A DNA stretch of 64,000 bases from Bradyrhizobium hereditatis (GTDB taxonomy: Bacteria; Pseudomonadota; Alphaproteobacteria; Rhizobiales; Xanthobacteraceae), in assembly GCF_020329435.1 (NCBI RefSeq), contig NZ_JAGKJK010000002.1, forward strand, positions 496,001-560,000, read 5' to 3'. Below, in pieces: positions 53,169 through 61,784 of the stretch; position 1 is the stretch's first letter; the number at the start of each line of letters is the position of its first letter. Made by a program: the position numbers and the translations under genes. Under the pieces are notes generated by a model. It saw only the letters and a list, made by a program, of their open reading frames with translations. It was not told the DNA's origin and searched no databases.

Positions 53169-53705
53169 ATGAGAGCCGTGAGGCGTCAAACAGCAACAAG
53201 CGGGATCAATCCCGCCGGGTCGAGCCGTGCTCTGCGGCTCGACCCTCTTTCTCTGCCGCTCAGCTTCCATGCGCACGACACCCGCGCAGACGGCGGCGTG
53301 CGCAGGGTCGAACTTCATCGCGAACGCGTGGTGCTGCACCGTGCCGTCCAGGGCATGCGGATGGCAATCAACGTCCGCGTCAGCGATTTTCTCGGCGTCG
53401 CGCTGCGCGGTCTCGACGACGAGGCGCAGGTGCTGGTGCTGGCGCATCGCGATCCCGCGCTGAACATTCCCTTGTGCGTGAGCTCCGATCCCGAGGAGAT
53501 CGCCACCGCCTGGCAGATGTGGAGCGATATCTTCGCGCTGCCGCTATTGACCGAGGACGATGATCGCGAACCGGCCGCCCGCCGCCGCCGCCACAACGCG
53601 ATCCGCGCCCGCCGCCCGAAATTCCTGATGCGTCGCCGGCTCGGTAATCTCTTCAATACCGACACCGTGCATCGCGACGAGCGCGAGATCATCGCGCAAG
53701 ATTAG
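53169..53705 (+). CDS. DUF6101 family protein
   Basis: A 178-residue cytoplasmic protein. The core FHAHDTRADGGVRRVELHRERVVL and GVALRGL... IPLCVSSDPEEIATAWQMWS is what I associate with DUF6101. The C-terminal third is strongly basic (AARRRRHNAIRARRPKFLMRRR), suggesting contact with nucleic acid or a membrane surface. Function unknown. It is divergent from pmbA. Confidence 0.65.
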   Translation: MRAVRRQTATSGINPAGSSRALRLDPLSLPLSFHAHDTRADGGVRRVELHRERVVLHRAVQGMRMAINVRVSDFLGVALRGLDDEAQVLVLAHRDPALNIPLCVSSDPEEIATAWQMWSDIFALPLLTEDDDREPAARRRRHNAIRARRPKFLMRRRLGNLFNTDTVHRDEREIIAQD

Positions 53706-53707
53706 CT

Positions 53708-53785
53708 CGTCATTGCGAGCGCAGCGAAGCAATCCATGCCTCCACGTGCGGTGCTATGGATTGCTTCGCTGCGCTCGCAATGACG
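53708..53785. repeat. Inverted repeat, gcaatcc type (copy 1)
   Basis: The arms of about 30 bases beginning cgtcattgcgagcgcagcg (53708-53737) are matched by the exact complement (53756-53785) around an 18-base loop. The perfect arms make a very stable hairpin. The same arms occur at 54519-54596. Confidence 0.85.
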
Positions 53786-53810
53786 CGGAGGTAGCGACGC
53801 AACCTCGGCT

Positions 53811-53907
53811 GTCATCCCCGCGAAGGCGGGATCCAGTACGCCGCGGCCTATCGGTTCTATCATTGATGTCTCTGGAATACTGGTCACCCGCCTGCGCGGG
53901 TGACGAC
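53811..53907. repeat. Inverted repeat, gatccagta type (copy 4, reversed)
   Basis: The arms gtcatccccgcgaaggcggg and cccgcctgcgcgggtgacgac bracket a core that, read on the other strand, gives ttccagagacatcaatg and gataggccgcggcgta, matching the core of copy 1 at 36921 and copy 2 at 40155. It therefore lies in the opposite orientation. Confidence 0.8.
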
Positions 53908-53914
53908 AACTGAG

Positions 53915-54450
53915 TATGACTTCGCGATCTCGCGGCGCATTACGCCCGAGGTTTGCATCTTTTTTGCCCTCATCAAAGTCAGAGGGCGCAGGGAAGACCG
54001 GGTGCGCGCCGCACCCGCGGTCTCGTGTGCTGCTTGCGCATAAAGAAAATGCACACGAGCATACAGGTTCGGCGGGAGCATCCCGGCCTTCCCTGCGCAA
54101 TGGCTTTACGGCTTACTTCGTGCTCTCTCTGGTGAACGGCTCTTTTGCCACCATCGCCCGTGAGAAGCTTTCGCTTCTCGCGGACTTAACGCCAGCACCG
54201 CGGCGTCCAGACCACACGACTTCGCCGTACGCCTCCGGCACGCAACGTCTCTCGCGCCATCTGCGTCCATCGCATCTCACTGCGCGTTCGTGACGTTCGC
54301 GAGCGCCCCTCATCTCGCAGTGAGACGAACGGAGTTATGCCGCTGATTTGGGTGAGAACGAAAGCGGAATATTTTTGCTTCCGGGCCTTGACACGATTTC
54401 TGAAAATCAGAAGTGATTTGGCCGTCGTGCCAATTAGTCGCGGCCTGCCG
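53915..54450. repeat. Long repeated-element-like segment, ORF-like but broken
   Basis: The segment reads on the plus strand as peptides such as EGAGKTGCAPHPRSRVLLAHKE and SLRNGFTAYFVLSLVNGS, and later WVRTKAEYFCF in another frame. I recall these peptide fragments as spurious products annotated many times in Bradyrhizobium genomes, so this looks like one degenerate copy of an abundant genomic repeat. That recollection cannot be checked here. It also contains a short inverted repeat, TTCTGA-AAA-TCAGAA at 54398-54412. Confidence 0.55.
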
Positions 54451-54518
54451 CATCGAATGAGCTTGCGCGCAATGCAAATCACTTCGCAGCCATAGGGTAC
54501 GAATTTGCAGCCTCGCAT

Positions 54519-54596
54519 CGTCATTGCGAGCGCAGCGAAGCAATCCATAGCGAGGCTTGTGGAGACGTGGATTGCTTCGCTGCGCTCGCAATGACG
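54519..54596. repeat. Inverted repeat, gcaatcc type (copy 2)
   Basis: The arms of about 29 bases (54519-54547 and 54568-54596) beginning cgtcattgcgagcgcagcg are perfectly inverted around a 20-base loop. They are identical to those at 53708-53785. It lies 9 bases beyond the ubiA stop codon and may end that transcript. Confidence 0.85.
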
Positions 54597-54605
54597 AGGG
54601 AGGCG

Positions 54606-55532
54606 TCAGCGCGTTACCGCATCAACCAACAGTCCCGCAAACAGCAACAGCCCCGCGTCGCGGTTGGACTTGAAGATGCGCAGGCACAGCGCGGGATCGG
54701 CGATATCGAGCCGCTTGATCTGCCAGGCGAGGTGGCCGGCGAACGCGATCAATCCGATCCATGCCGGCCAGCGCACCCCGGCCAGCGCCAGCGCCACGCC
54801 GATCAGAACCACCGCGAGCGCATAAAATATCGAAAGCGCTAGATGGGTGCGTGCGCCGAACAGGCGGGCGGTCGACTTGATGCCGATCAGCTCGTCGTCT
54901 TCGGCGTCCTGATGGGCGTAGATCGTGTCGTAACCGATCACCCAGGCGATCGAGCCGGCGTAGAGCACGAGCGCGGTCAGATCGATGCGCCCGAGCGTGA
55001 CGGCAAATCCCATCAGCGCGCCCCAGGAGAAGGCGAGCCCCAGCACGACCTGCGGCCACCAGGTGATGCGCTTCATGAAGGGATAGATCGCGACGATGAC
55101 GAGCGACGCGATGCCGGTCAGAATCGCGAAGCGGTTGAACTGCAGCAGCACTGCCAAGCCGATCAATGCCTGCAGCACCAGGAAGGCAAACGCCTGCGTC
55201 ACGCTGACCTGTCCGGCCGGCAAGGGCCGAGAGCGCGTGCGCTCGACCCTGGCGTCGAGATCGCGGTCGGTGATGTCGTTCCAGGTGCAGCCCGCCCCGC
55301 GCATGACAAAGGCGCCGATGAAGAACAGCACGATCACCAGCGGCAACGACGCGACGTCGCGCGCAATGCCGGCGGCCAGCGCCGCCGACCACCAGCACGG
55401 CATCAATAGCAGCCATGATCCGATCGGACGGTCAAAACGGGAAAGTCGCAAATAAGGTCGCGACCAGGCCGGCGCACGCGTGTCGACCCAGTTGCCAGTC
55501 GCATCGGCAACGCGGGTGGTCGCGTCGCTCAT
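54606..55532 (-). CDS. ubiA: 4-hydroxybenzoate polyprenyltransferase
   Basis: A 308-residue integral membrane prenyltransferase that attaches the isoprenoid tail to 4-hydroxybenzoate in ubiquinone synthesis. The first Asp-rich motif is CTWNDITDRDLDARVERTRSRP and the second is GYDTIYAHQDAEDDELIGIKS; eight or so membrane helices are visible. It follows the secreted-protein gene by 10 bases on the same strand, and the repeat downstream probably ends the transcript. Confidence 0.93.
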   Translation of the reverse strand: MSDATTRVADATGNWVDTRAPAWSRPYLRLSRFDRPIGSWLLLMPCWWSAALAAGIARDVASLPLVIVLFFIGAFVMRGAGCTWNDITDRDLDARVERTRSRPLPAGQVSVTQAFAFLVLQALIGLAVLLQFNRFAILTGIASLVIVAIYPFMKRITWWPQVVLGLAFSWGALMGFAVTLGRIDLTALVLYAGSIAWVIGYDTIYAHQDAEDDELIGIKSTARLFGARTHLALSIFYALAVVLIGVALALAGVRWPAWIGLIAFAGHLAWQIKRLDIADPALCLRIFKSNRDAGLLLFAGLLVDAVTR

Positions 55533-55542
55533 CGGAGCGGGA

Positions 55543-56178
55543 TCATCGCGCGAGAACGTTGCCGTTCAGCGTATCGAAGGTGCTGCCGCCCTTCTTGACC
55601 GTCTGCGCTTCGGGCAGCGACGCCGAGCCGAGCACTTCACTAAGGCTCGGACCGGCCGGCCTTGCAGCGGCCTGTTGCGCGACGGCACAGACCTGCTTCT
55701 GCATCTTCTCGGTGTTCTTATGGCCGTTCTTGAGCTGCTCGGCGATCTGCGGCGGAATTCCGCATTTGGCCGCATTGGTCTCGACGTATTTGATCATCTT
55801 CAATTCGGCCTGGCCGAAATTGCCGATCAGCTTGCAGGCCTCATCCGGCGGCGCCTTGCGCTCGCTCGCGGCCTTGATCAGCTTGCCACGCCGTTCGGCT
55901 TCTTCGCGCAAGGGAACGAAGCCCTGCATGCAGGCATCCGGCGACCCGCTGGCCTGGGGCGGCGGCCCGCTGAATCCTCTGGAAACCGGGGCGGCACCTT
56001 GCGACGGGAACGGCGCCGGGGCGCCGACCGTGGCGGAAGGCGCTGCGCCATTCACCGGCGGAAACGGCGAAGCGCTCTGGTTGGGCAATGGCGCCGGAAA
56101 CGCACCTTGCGCAAACACGTGGCCCGCGGGAACGATCATGGCGGCAGCGGTCAGCGGCACAATCAGGCGGCGGATCAT
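55543..56178 (-). CDS. Secreted Pro/Ala-rich protein of unknown function
   Basis: A 211-residue protein with a signal peptide (MIRRLIVPLTAAAMIVPAGHVFAQ), a Pro/Ala/Ser-rich linker (about 25-78) and a helical domain with four cysteines (DACMQGF, EACKLIG, AKCGIPP, KQVCAVA) that could form two disulfides. EACKLIGNFGQAELKMIKYVE is the best-ordered part. I do not recognise a named family. It lies directly upstream of ubiA and may share its transcript. Confidence 0.7.
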   Translation of the reverse strand: MIRRLIVPLTAAAMIVPAGHVFAQGAFPAPLPNQSASPFPPVNGAAPSATVGAPAPFPSQGAAPVSRGFSGPPPQASGSPDACMQGFVPLREEAERRGKLIKAASERKAPPDEACKLIGNFGQAELKMIKYVETNAAKCGIPPQIAEQLKNGHKNTEKMQKQVCAVAQQAAARPAGPSLSEVLGSASLPEAQTVKKGGSTFDTLNGNVLAR

Positions 56179-56386
56179 CGGTTGTGTGTCTCCGGCGAAG
56201 GTTCAGGCAGCCCCAACGTCTTCAAAAACGAAGCGGATTTGCGGTGGGCATTTTTACGATCCCTGCCGCCCCTTAACAACCCGTTGATTGGGGCGGGAGC
56301 GCGGCGCGGCGCCCCCGGAAAGCCAAAAATAGCGCCCGGATTCTAGCGCTTTAGGCTAAAAGCGCCGCGAAACGGAACAATCAGAT

Positions 56387-57127
56387 ATGCCTGACCTCGA
56401 TTTTCGCGCCCCTCGCCTGTTCGTCGATGCCCCGTTGCACGAGGGTGAACGAATCGCGCTCGAGCGCAACCAGAGCAATTATCTGGGCAACGTGCTCAGG
56501 CTCTCGGCCGGCGAGAACATCCTGGTGTTCAACGGCCGCGACGGTGAATGGCGGGCCGCGATCGACGGACGCAAGCGGCCCGACAGCCTCGTGATCATCG
56601 CGCGGACGCGGCCGCAAGACCGCCTGCCCGACATCGCCTATGTCTTCGCGCCGCTGAAACACGCCCGCCTCGACTACATGGTGCAGAAGGCGGTCGAGAT
56701 GGGCGCCTCGGTTCTGCAGCCGGTGCTGACGCGGCACACCCAGGTCTCCCGGGTTAACGGCGAGCGGATGCGGGCCAATGTCATCGAGGCGGCCGAGCAA
56801 TGCGGCATCCTGAGCCTTGCCGCGGTTGCCGAGCCGATCGCGCTCGACCGCTTTCTCGACAAGCGCGACTCGGCGCGGCTTCTGGTGTTCTGCGACGAGG
56901 CAAGCGACGTCACCGCGCCGGTGCAGGCGCTGCAGACGGCGCAGGCTGCAGCCGGGATCGACGTGTTGATTGGCCCGGAGGGTGGCTTTGCCGAGGATGA
57001 ACGGGCGCTGCTGCTGCGGCAGCCGAAGACGCTGCGATTGTCCTTGGGCCCCCGCATCCTGCGGGCGGATACCGCAGGTGTCGCCGCGCTGGCGCTGGTG
57101 CAGGTGGCGCTCGGCGATTGGAATTAG
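56387..57127 (+). CDS. rsmE: 16S rRNA (uracil-1498-N3)-methyltransferase
   Basis: A 246-residue SPOUT-class methyltransferase. The N-terminal PUA-like part holds RLFVDAPLHEGERIAL and NYLGNVLRL; the knotted SAM site is formed by LIGPEGGFAEDERALL and LGPRILRADTAGVAALAL. KHARLDYMVQKAVEMGAS is conserved. It is divergent from the secreted-protein and ubiA pair. Confidence 0.93.
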   Translation: MPDLDFRAPRLFVDAPLHEGERIALERNQSNYLGNVLRLSAGENILVFNGRDGEWRAAIDGRKRPDSLVIIARTRPQDRLPDIAYVFAPLKHARLDYMVQKAVEMGASVLQPVLTRHTQVSRVNGERMRANVIEAAEQCGILSLAAVAEPIALDRFLDKRDSARLLVFCDEASDVTAPVQALQTAQAAAGIDVLIGPEGGFAEDERALLLRQPKTLRLSLGPRILRADTAGVAALALVQVALGDWN

Positions 57128-57149
57128 TTAGGGACGCACCGGCGGATGG

Positions 57150-57336
57150 GTTCCCTCCCCCCTTGCGGGGGAGGGCTAGGGAGAGGGGTACCCCTTGCTC
57201 CGCTGCCGACGAAGCGCGACAGGGGCTCTCAGCTTGGGCTTGGCGCGCAATGGTTGGACAGGTCAGCCTGATGTCCTCGTTCGCATGCGCGGCTTACCCC
57301 TCTCCCCAGCCCTCCCCCGCAAGGGGGGAGGGAGCC
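57150..57336. repeat. Inverted repeat, ctccctcccc type (copy 4)
   Basis: The arms gttccctccccccttgcggg (from 57150) and ccgcaaggggggagggagcc (to 57336) face each other across a spacer of about 100 bases. The spacer begins with cttgctccgctgccgacg and ends with atgcgcggctta, like the flanks of copy 1 at 3343. It fills half of the 419-base gap between rsmE and hisZ; the remaining part shows no gene. Confidence 0.8.
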
Positions 57337-57546
57337 TGACGAGCGTACTCACCTCACTTACGGCCTCAGTTCGCTACCAAGACCTCGCTTGGTTATTCCA
57401 AGCCACTGGCCATTAATTCAGTTGGCCAATCCCTGTCGAAACGCCGCCCGGGCCATGCTAAGGGCTGCGCCGACGAGCCTCCGGGACCCCCGGTGGAAAC
57501 CCAAAACGAACCCGGAACCCGGTTTTTCCGGATATTTGGACCTGAA

Positions 57547-58725
57547 ATGACCGCGACCGCCGCCTCCCCTGGTGCTGCCGGGTCCGCCGCCTGGGCGGAC
57601 GCGCTGCTGCTGTCGTTTGCCCAAGGTGGCTACGTCCAGGCGCACCCGGCCATCCTGCAGCCGGCGGAGCCGTTTCTCGACCTCTCCGGCGAGGACATTC
57701 GCAAGAGCCTTTACCTGACCACCGACGCTTCCGGCGAGGAGCTCTGCCTGCGCCCTGACCTCACCATTCCGGTGGCGCGCGACTATCTTGCCTCGCCGAG
57801 CGCCGGAAAGCCCGCGGGCTTTTCCTATCTCGGGCCGGTGTTCCGTTATCGTGGCGGCCGTCCCAGCGAATTCCTGCAGGCCGGCATCGAATCGTTTGGT
57901 CGGCAGGACCGCGCCGCGGCCGATGCCGAAATGCTGGCGCTGGCACTGCAAGCGGCCGCCGCCTTCGGCGTGAAGGATGTCGAGATCCGCACCGGCGATG
58001 TTGCGCTGTTCAATGCGCTGATCGACGCGCTCGACCTTTATCCGGTGTGGCGGCGGCGGCTGATCAAGGATTTTAACCGCAAGGTGAGCCTCACCGAGGA
58101 CATCGAGCGGCTGACGCTCGCAACGGCCCCGGGCCGCAACGAATATGAGGGCGTGCTGGCGGCCCTTGCCGGCTCCGACCGCAAGGCGGCGCTGGCGCTG
58201 GTCACCGATCTGATGTCGATCGCCGGCACCACCAATGTCGGCGGACGGACTGTTGCCGAAATCGCCGACCGCTTCCTCGAACAATCGACGCTGAAGGCCG
58301 GCGCGCTGCCGCGCGATGCGCTCGACATCATCAAGCGCTTCCTTGCGATCGCGGGCGATCCAAACGAGTCGGTCAAGCAACTACGCGCGCTGACTTCCGA
58401 CGCCAAGCTCGATCTGGCCGCCGCTATCGATGAGCTCGAACGTCGCATTGGCTTCATGACTGCGCGCGGTATCGACACGAAGCTGACGCGGTTCTCCACC
58501 TCGTTCGGCCGCGGGCTCGATTACTACACCGGCTTCGAATTCGAACTGCACGCCAAAGGAAACGGCAAAGGCAATGGCGTCGAGCCGCTGGTCGCGGGCG
58601 GGCGCTATGACGGGCTGATGACGCAGCTCGGTTCATCAACGCCGATCCCGGCGGTCGGCTTCTCGGTGTGGATCGAGGCGCTGACACAGCTCGGCCAATC
58701 CGGCGCGCAAGGGAGCGCCGCATGA
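57547..58725 (+). CDS. hisZ: ATP phosphoribosyltransferase regulatory subunit
   Basis: A 392-residue HisRS paralogue that has lost tRNA charging and instead activates HisG and senses histidine. The remains of the class II fold are [40 protein letters not shown] and [15 protein letters not shown]; the anticodon-binding domain is absent. I chose the start MTATAASPG; a GTG at 57493 would add 18 residues. Its stop overlaps the hisG start (ATGA). A true hisS is at 956-2599. Confidence 0.92.
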   Translation: MTATAASPGAAGSAAWADALLLSFAQGGYVQAHPAILQPAEPFLDLSGEDIRKSLYLTTDASGEELCLRPDLTIPVARDYLASPSAGKPAGFSYLGPVFRYRGGRPSEFLQAGIESFGRQDRAAADAEMLALALQAAAAFGVKDVEIRTGDVALFNALIDALDLYPVWRRRLIKDFNRKVSLTEDIERLTLATAPGRNEYEGVLAALAGSDRKAALALVTDLMSIAGTTNVGGRTVAEIADRFLEQSTLKAGALPRDALDIIKRFLAIAGDPNESVKQLRALTSDAKLDLAAAIDELERRIGFMTARGIDTKLTRFSTSFGRGLDYYTGFEFELHAKGNGKGNGVEPLVAGGRYDGLMTQLGSSTPIPAVGFSVWIEALTQLGQSGAQGSAA

Positions 58726-59699
58726 CCACTCCCTTCGTTCTCGCCGTTCCGTCCAAGGGCCGCCTGCAGGAAAACACCGAGGCGTTCTTCACGCGCGCCG
58801 GGCTCTCGCTGGCCAAACCGCGCGGCGCGCGCGACTATCGCGGCACCATTGCCGGCCTCGATAATGTCGAGATCGCTTATCTATCGGCGAGCGAAATCGC
58901 TTTCCAGCTCTCGCGCGGCATGGTGCATCTCGGCGTCACCGGCGAGGATCTGCTCCGCGAAAGCATCGCGGACGCCGACAAGCGCGTACTGCTGATCGAT
59001 AATCTCGGCTTCGGCAGCGCCAATGTCGTGGTCGCGGTGCCGCAGGCCTGGATCGACGTCCGCACCATGGCCGACCTCGACGACGTCACCACCGGTTTTC
59101 GCGCCCAGCATAACCGGCGCATGCGGGTCGCGACCAAATACATCAACCTGACGCGGAACTTCTTTGCTTCTCACGGCGTGGTCGACTACCGCATCGTCGA
59201 GAGCGCCGGCGCGACCGAAGGGGCGCCCGCCGTCGGCACCGCCGAACTGATCGTCGATATCACCACCACCGGCGCGACGCTCGCCGCCAATGGGCTGAAG
59301 GTGCTCGATGACGGCGTGATCCTGCGCAGCCAGGCGAACCTTGTCGCCTCACGTGATGCGGACTGGTCGACCGAGGCCCGCGAGACCGCGCGTGTCATTC
59401 TCGACCACATCGCCGCGCGTGCCCGCGCCAGCAAATATCGCGAAGTGCGCACCCGCTTTGCCGGCTGCAACGACAAGCTGCTGACGGAAGCGCATAATAG
59501 GTTTGGAGTTGTGGCGCCGTTCGGCGGGCCGACCTCCTCGGGCATGCTGACGCTGCACTGCCCGCCGATGCAGCTCTACGCGCTCGGCAGCTTCCTGCGC
59601 GAGCACGGCGCCGAAACGGTTTCAATCGCCTCGCTCGATTACGTGCTCGACCGCGAAAACCCGCTATTTGCCAAGCTCGAGGCGTTCTTGCGGCAATAG
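58722..59699 (+). CDS. hisG: ATP phosphoribosyltransferase catalytic subunit
   Basis: A 325-residue enzyme catalysing the first step of histidine synthesis, condensation of ATP and [50 protein letters not shown] and [16 protein letters not shown], then [13 protein letters not shown] are the catalytic and PRPP-binding parts. Short-form HisG, the usual HisZ partner, has about 210-230 residues; this one has an extra C-terminal part of about 90 residues ending with [18 protein letters not shown]. It is translationally coupled to hisZ, so the two proteins should assemble. Confidence 0.93.
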   Translation: MTTPFVLAVPSKGRLQENTEAFFTRAGLSLAKPRGARDYRGTIAGLDNVEIAYLSASEIAFQLSRGMVHLGVTGEDLLRESIADADKRVLLIDNLGFGSANVVVAVPQAWIDVRTMADLDDVTTGFRAQHNRRMRVATKYINLTRNFFASHGVVDYRIVESAGATEGAPAVGTAELIVDITTTGATLAANGLKVLDDGVILRSQANLVASRDADWSTEARETARVILDHIAARARASKYREVRTRFAGCNDKLLTEAHNRFGVVAPFGGPTSSGMLTLHCPPMQLYALGSFLREHGAETVSIASLDYVLDRENPLFAKLEAFLRQ

Positions 59700-59775
59700 G
59701 GCTGCCGTTTCGTTCATCGTTGCGACAGCTTCTCGCAGGTAACATATACGGTTGGATAATCTGGGACCCCGATTG

Positions 59776-60816
59776 ATGACGCTCGGCTCTGACGTTTCCC
59801 GCCTGACGACGACCACGGCCAGCGCCGCAGCGCAGGGCCTGTCGATTGTCGTGCCTGTATATAACGAGGCCGCGGGGCTCGCGCTGTTGCACGAGCGGCT
59901 GATCGGCCTCGCCCGCACGCTGATGGCGCGCTACGGCCTCGGCTGCGAAGTCGTCTATATCGACGACGGCAGCGCCGACAACACGCTTGCGATCGCGCGC
60001 TCGCTTAACGCCGACAGCCTCGACGTTCAGGTGGTGTCGCTGTCGCGCAATTTCGGCAAGGAAGCCGCGCTGATGGCGGGGCTCGACCACGCCCGTCTCG
60101 GCGCCGTGCTGTTCATGGATGGCGATGGTCAGCACCCGCCGAGCCTGGTCGAAAAGCTGGTCGCGCACTGGATCGATGACGGCTACGACGTCGTCTATAC
60201 GGCGAAAGCGCATCGCGACAATGAATCGTTCCTGCGCCGCCAGGCGGTGCGCGGCTTCTATGCGCTGATCAACTGGGGCGCGCGGCAGAAGATTCCCGAG
60301 GACGCCGGCGATTTCCGCCTGCTGTCGCCGCGCGCGGCGGCGGCGCTGCGGCAGCTGCCCGAGCGCAACCGCTTTTTCAAGGGCCTGTCGAACTGGATCG
60401 GCTTCCGCCAGATCCGCGTCGGCTACGAGCCGGCGCCGCGCGCGCATGGCGTCACCACCTTCAGCCCGGGCCGGCTGATCGGCCTGTCGATCGAGGGACT
60501 GACGTCATTCTCGGTGGCGCCGCTGCGCTTTGCCAGCCTGCTCGGCGTGCTACTGGCCATCAGCGCCTTCATATTCGGCCTGACCATTCTCTGGGAGGTC
60601 TGGACCACCGGCAAGCAGGTCCCCGGCTATCCCTCACTGGTGATCGGCCTGATGACGATCGGCGGCGTGCAACTCATCATGATCGGCATTGTCGGCGAAT
60701 ATATCGGCAAGATTCTCTCCGAGCTGAAGGCGCGGCCGATCTATTTCGTTGCCGAGCACACCGAGAAGCGGGCTGACGGCGAGGCTGCGGCGAGCGAACG
60801 GACCGCCGCCGAATGA
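59776..60816 (+). CDS. GT2 polyprenyl-phosphate glycosyltransferase
   Basis: A 346-residue membrane glycosyltransferase of the ArnC/GtrB/DPM1 type, which loads a sugar onto undecaprenyl phosphate. The GT2 domain has LSIVVPVYNEAAGLALL, VVYIDDGSADNTLAIA and LFMDGDGQHPPSLV (DxD), then KGLSNWIGFRQ. Two membrane segments near the C terminus (about 245-267 and 280-305) anchor it. Its stop overlaps the start of a ChbG/HpnK-type deacetylase gene (ATGA), so a lipid-linked N-acetyl sugar that is then deacetylated is a likely product. Confidence 0.88.
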   Translation: MTLGSDVSRLTTTTASAAAQGLSIVVPVYNEAAGLALLHERLIGLARTLMARYGLGCEVVYIDDGSADNTLAIARSLNADSLDVQVVSLSRNFGKEAALMAGLDHARLGAVLFMDGDGQHPPSLVEKLVAHWIDDGYDVVYTAKAHRDNESFLRRQAVRGFYALINWGARQKIPEDAGDFRLLSPRAAAALRQLPERNRFFKGLSNWIGFRQIRVGYEPAPRAHGVTTFSPGRLIGLSIEGLTSFSVAPLRFASLLGVLLAISAFIFGLTILWEVWTTGKQVPGYPSLVIGLMTIGGVQLIMIGIVGEYIGKILSELKARPIYFVAEHTEKRADGEAAASERTAAE

Positions 60817-61655
60817 ACGAGGCTGCGCTGCGCCGGATCTGGCTATGCGCCGACGATTACGGGCTCGCCGAGGGCGTCAATCGCGCCATTCGCGATCTGA
60901 TTTCCCGCGGACGCCTCAACGCCACGTCGGTGATGGTGGTCGGACCTGCGATCGGCCGCGCAGAGGTCGCGGCATTGCAGGAGGTCGCGGCCAGCAGTCC
61001 GCGCTGCGCGATCGGACTGCACGTGACGCTGACCGCGCCGTTTCGTCCGCTGTCGATGCATTTCCGGCCCGTGGACGGCGGCCTGTTTCTGCCGTTTCCA
61101 AATCTGTTGCGCGCGGGCCTGTTGCGGCGGCTCGATCCTGACCTGGTCGAAGACGAAGTTGTGGCGCAGCTCGCCGCCTTCAAGGAGCTGTTCGGTCGCG
61201 CGCCCGATTTCGTCGACGGCCATCAGCACGCGCAACTCTTCCCGCAGGTGCGCGACGGTTTTCTGCGCGCGGTGAAAGAGGCGGCCCCCGGCGCGTGGGT
61301 GCGCCAGGGCGGACGCCGCAAGCCGCTCGCGAAATTGCTCGGCGCGCCCAAGGCGCTGGTGCTTGACACGCTCAGCGCGCAATTCCGCAAGCGCGCCGCC
61401 CATGCCGGGATCGCGTTCAACCCCGCTTTCGCCGGCGCCTATGATTTTTCGACAGCGTCCGATTTCGGCGCGCTGATGTCTGAGTTTCTTGAAGGGTTGC
61501 CGGATGGCGGGCTCGTGATGTGCCATCCCGGCTTTGTCGACCAGACGCTCGAGAGCCTCGATCCCCTCACCACCCAGCGCGAGGCGGAACACGCGTATCT
61601 CGCCAGTGATCGATTTCCGACATTGCTGGCGGCGAATAAAGTTACATTGAATTGA
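60813..61655 (+). CDS. ChbG/HpnK (YdjC) family deacetylase
   Basis: A 280-residue carbohydrate deacetylase-fold protein. Metal and catalytic positions are in IWLCADDYGLAEGVN, IGLHVTLTAPF, FVDGHQHAQLFP and GGLVMCHPGFVD. Relatives deacetylate chitobiose (ChbG), hopanoid glucosamine (HpnK) or lipid-linked N-acetylgalactosamine (NaxD). The four-base overlap with a polyprenyl-phosphate GT2 gene points to the last type. No hopanoid genes are nearby. Confidence 0.88.
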   Translation: MNEAALRRIWLCADDYGLAEGVNRAIRDLISRGRLNATSVMVVGPAIGRAEVAALQEVAASSPRCAIGLHVTLTAPFRPLSMHFRPVDGGLFLPFPNLLRAGLLRRLDPDLVEDEVVAQLAAFKELFGRAPDFVDGHQHAQLFPQVRDGFLRAVKEAAPGAWVRQGGRRKPLAKLLGAPKALVLDTLSAQFRKRAAHAGIAFNPAFAGAYDFSTASDFGALMSEFLEGLPDGGLVMCHPGFVDQTLESLDPLTTQREAEHAYLASDRFPTLLAANKVTLN

Positions 61656-61662
61656 CAAACTT

Positions 61663-61688
61663 CGACAAATCCGTCCGGCGTTTTGTCG
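61663..61688. promoter_or_regulatory. Short inverted repeat between deacetylase and DUF2076 genes
   Basis: The arms cgacaaa (61663-61669) and tttgtcg (61682-61688) flank a 12-base centre, immediately after the deacetylase stop codon and about 97 bases before the DUF2076 start. An AT-rich stretch (tacaaaaatttaattcg) follows. It may be a weak terminator or an operator. Confidence 0.3.
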
Positions 61689-61784
61689 CATACAAAAATT
61701 TAATTCGCCCGCCCACTACTTGGGACACAAAGCCCGCCTTACATCTCCCCCCGCGCGTCTCGATTCGACGCGAGGGAGAGGGCC

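Larger units (their letters stand above)
53706..54605. other. 900-base repeat-rich gap without recognised genes
   Basis: The gap between DUF6101 and ubiA contains three inverted repeats (53708-53785, 53811-53907, 54519-54596) and, between them, a longer repeated-element-like segment at about 53915-54450. Open frames here have the Arg/Ser-rich look of non-coding DNA. I see no real gene. Confidence 0.6.

Noticed and set aside
53916..54293. Plus-strand open frame of 125 codons in the repeat-rich gap
   Set aside because: It lies in a probable high-copy repeat, has a broken continuation in another frame and the Arg/Ser/Pro-rich look of non-coding DNA.
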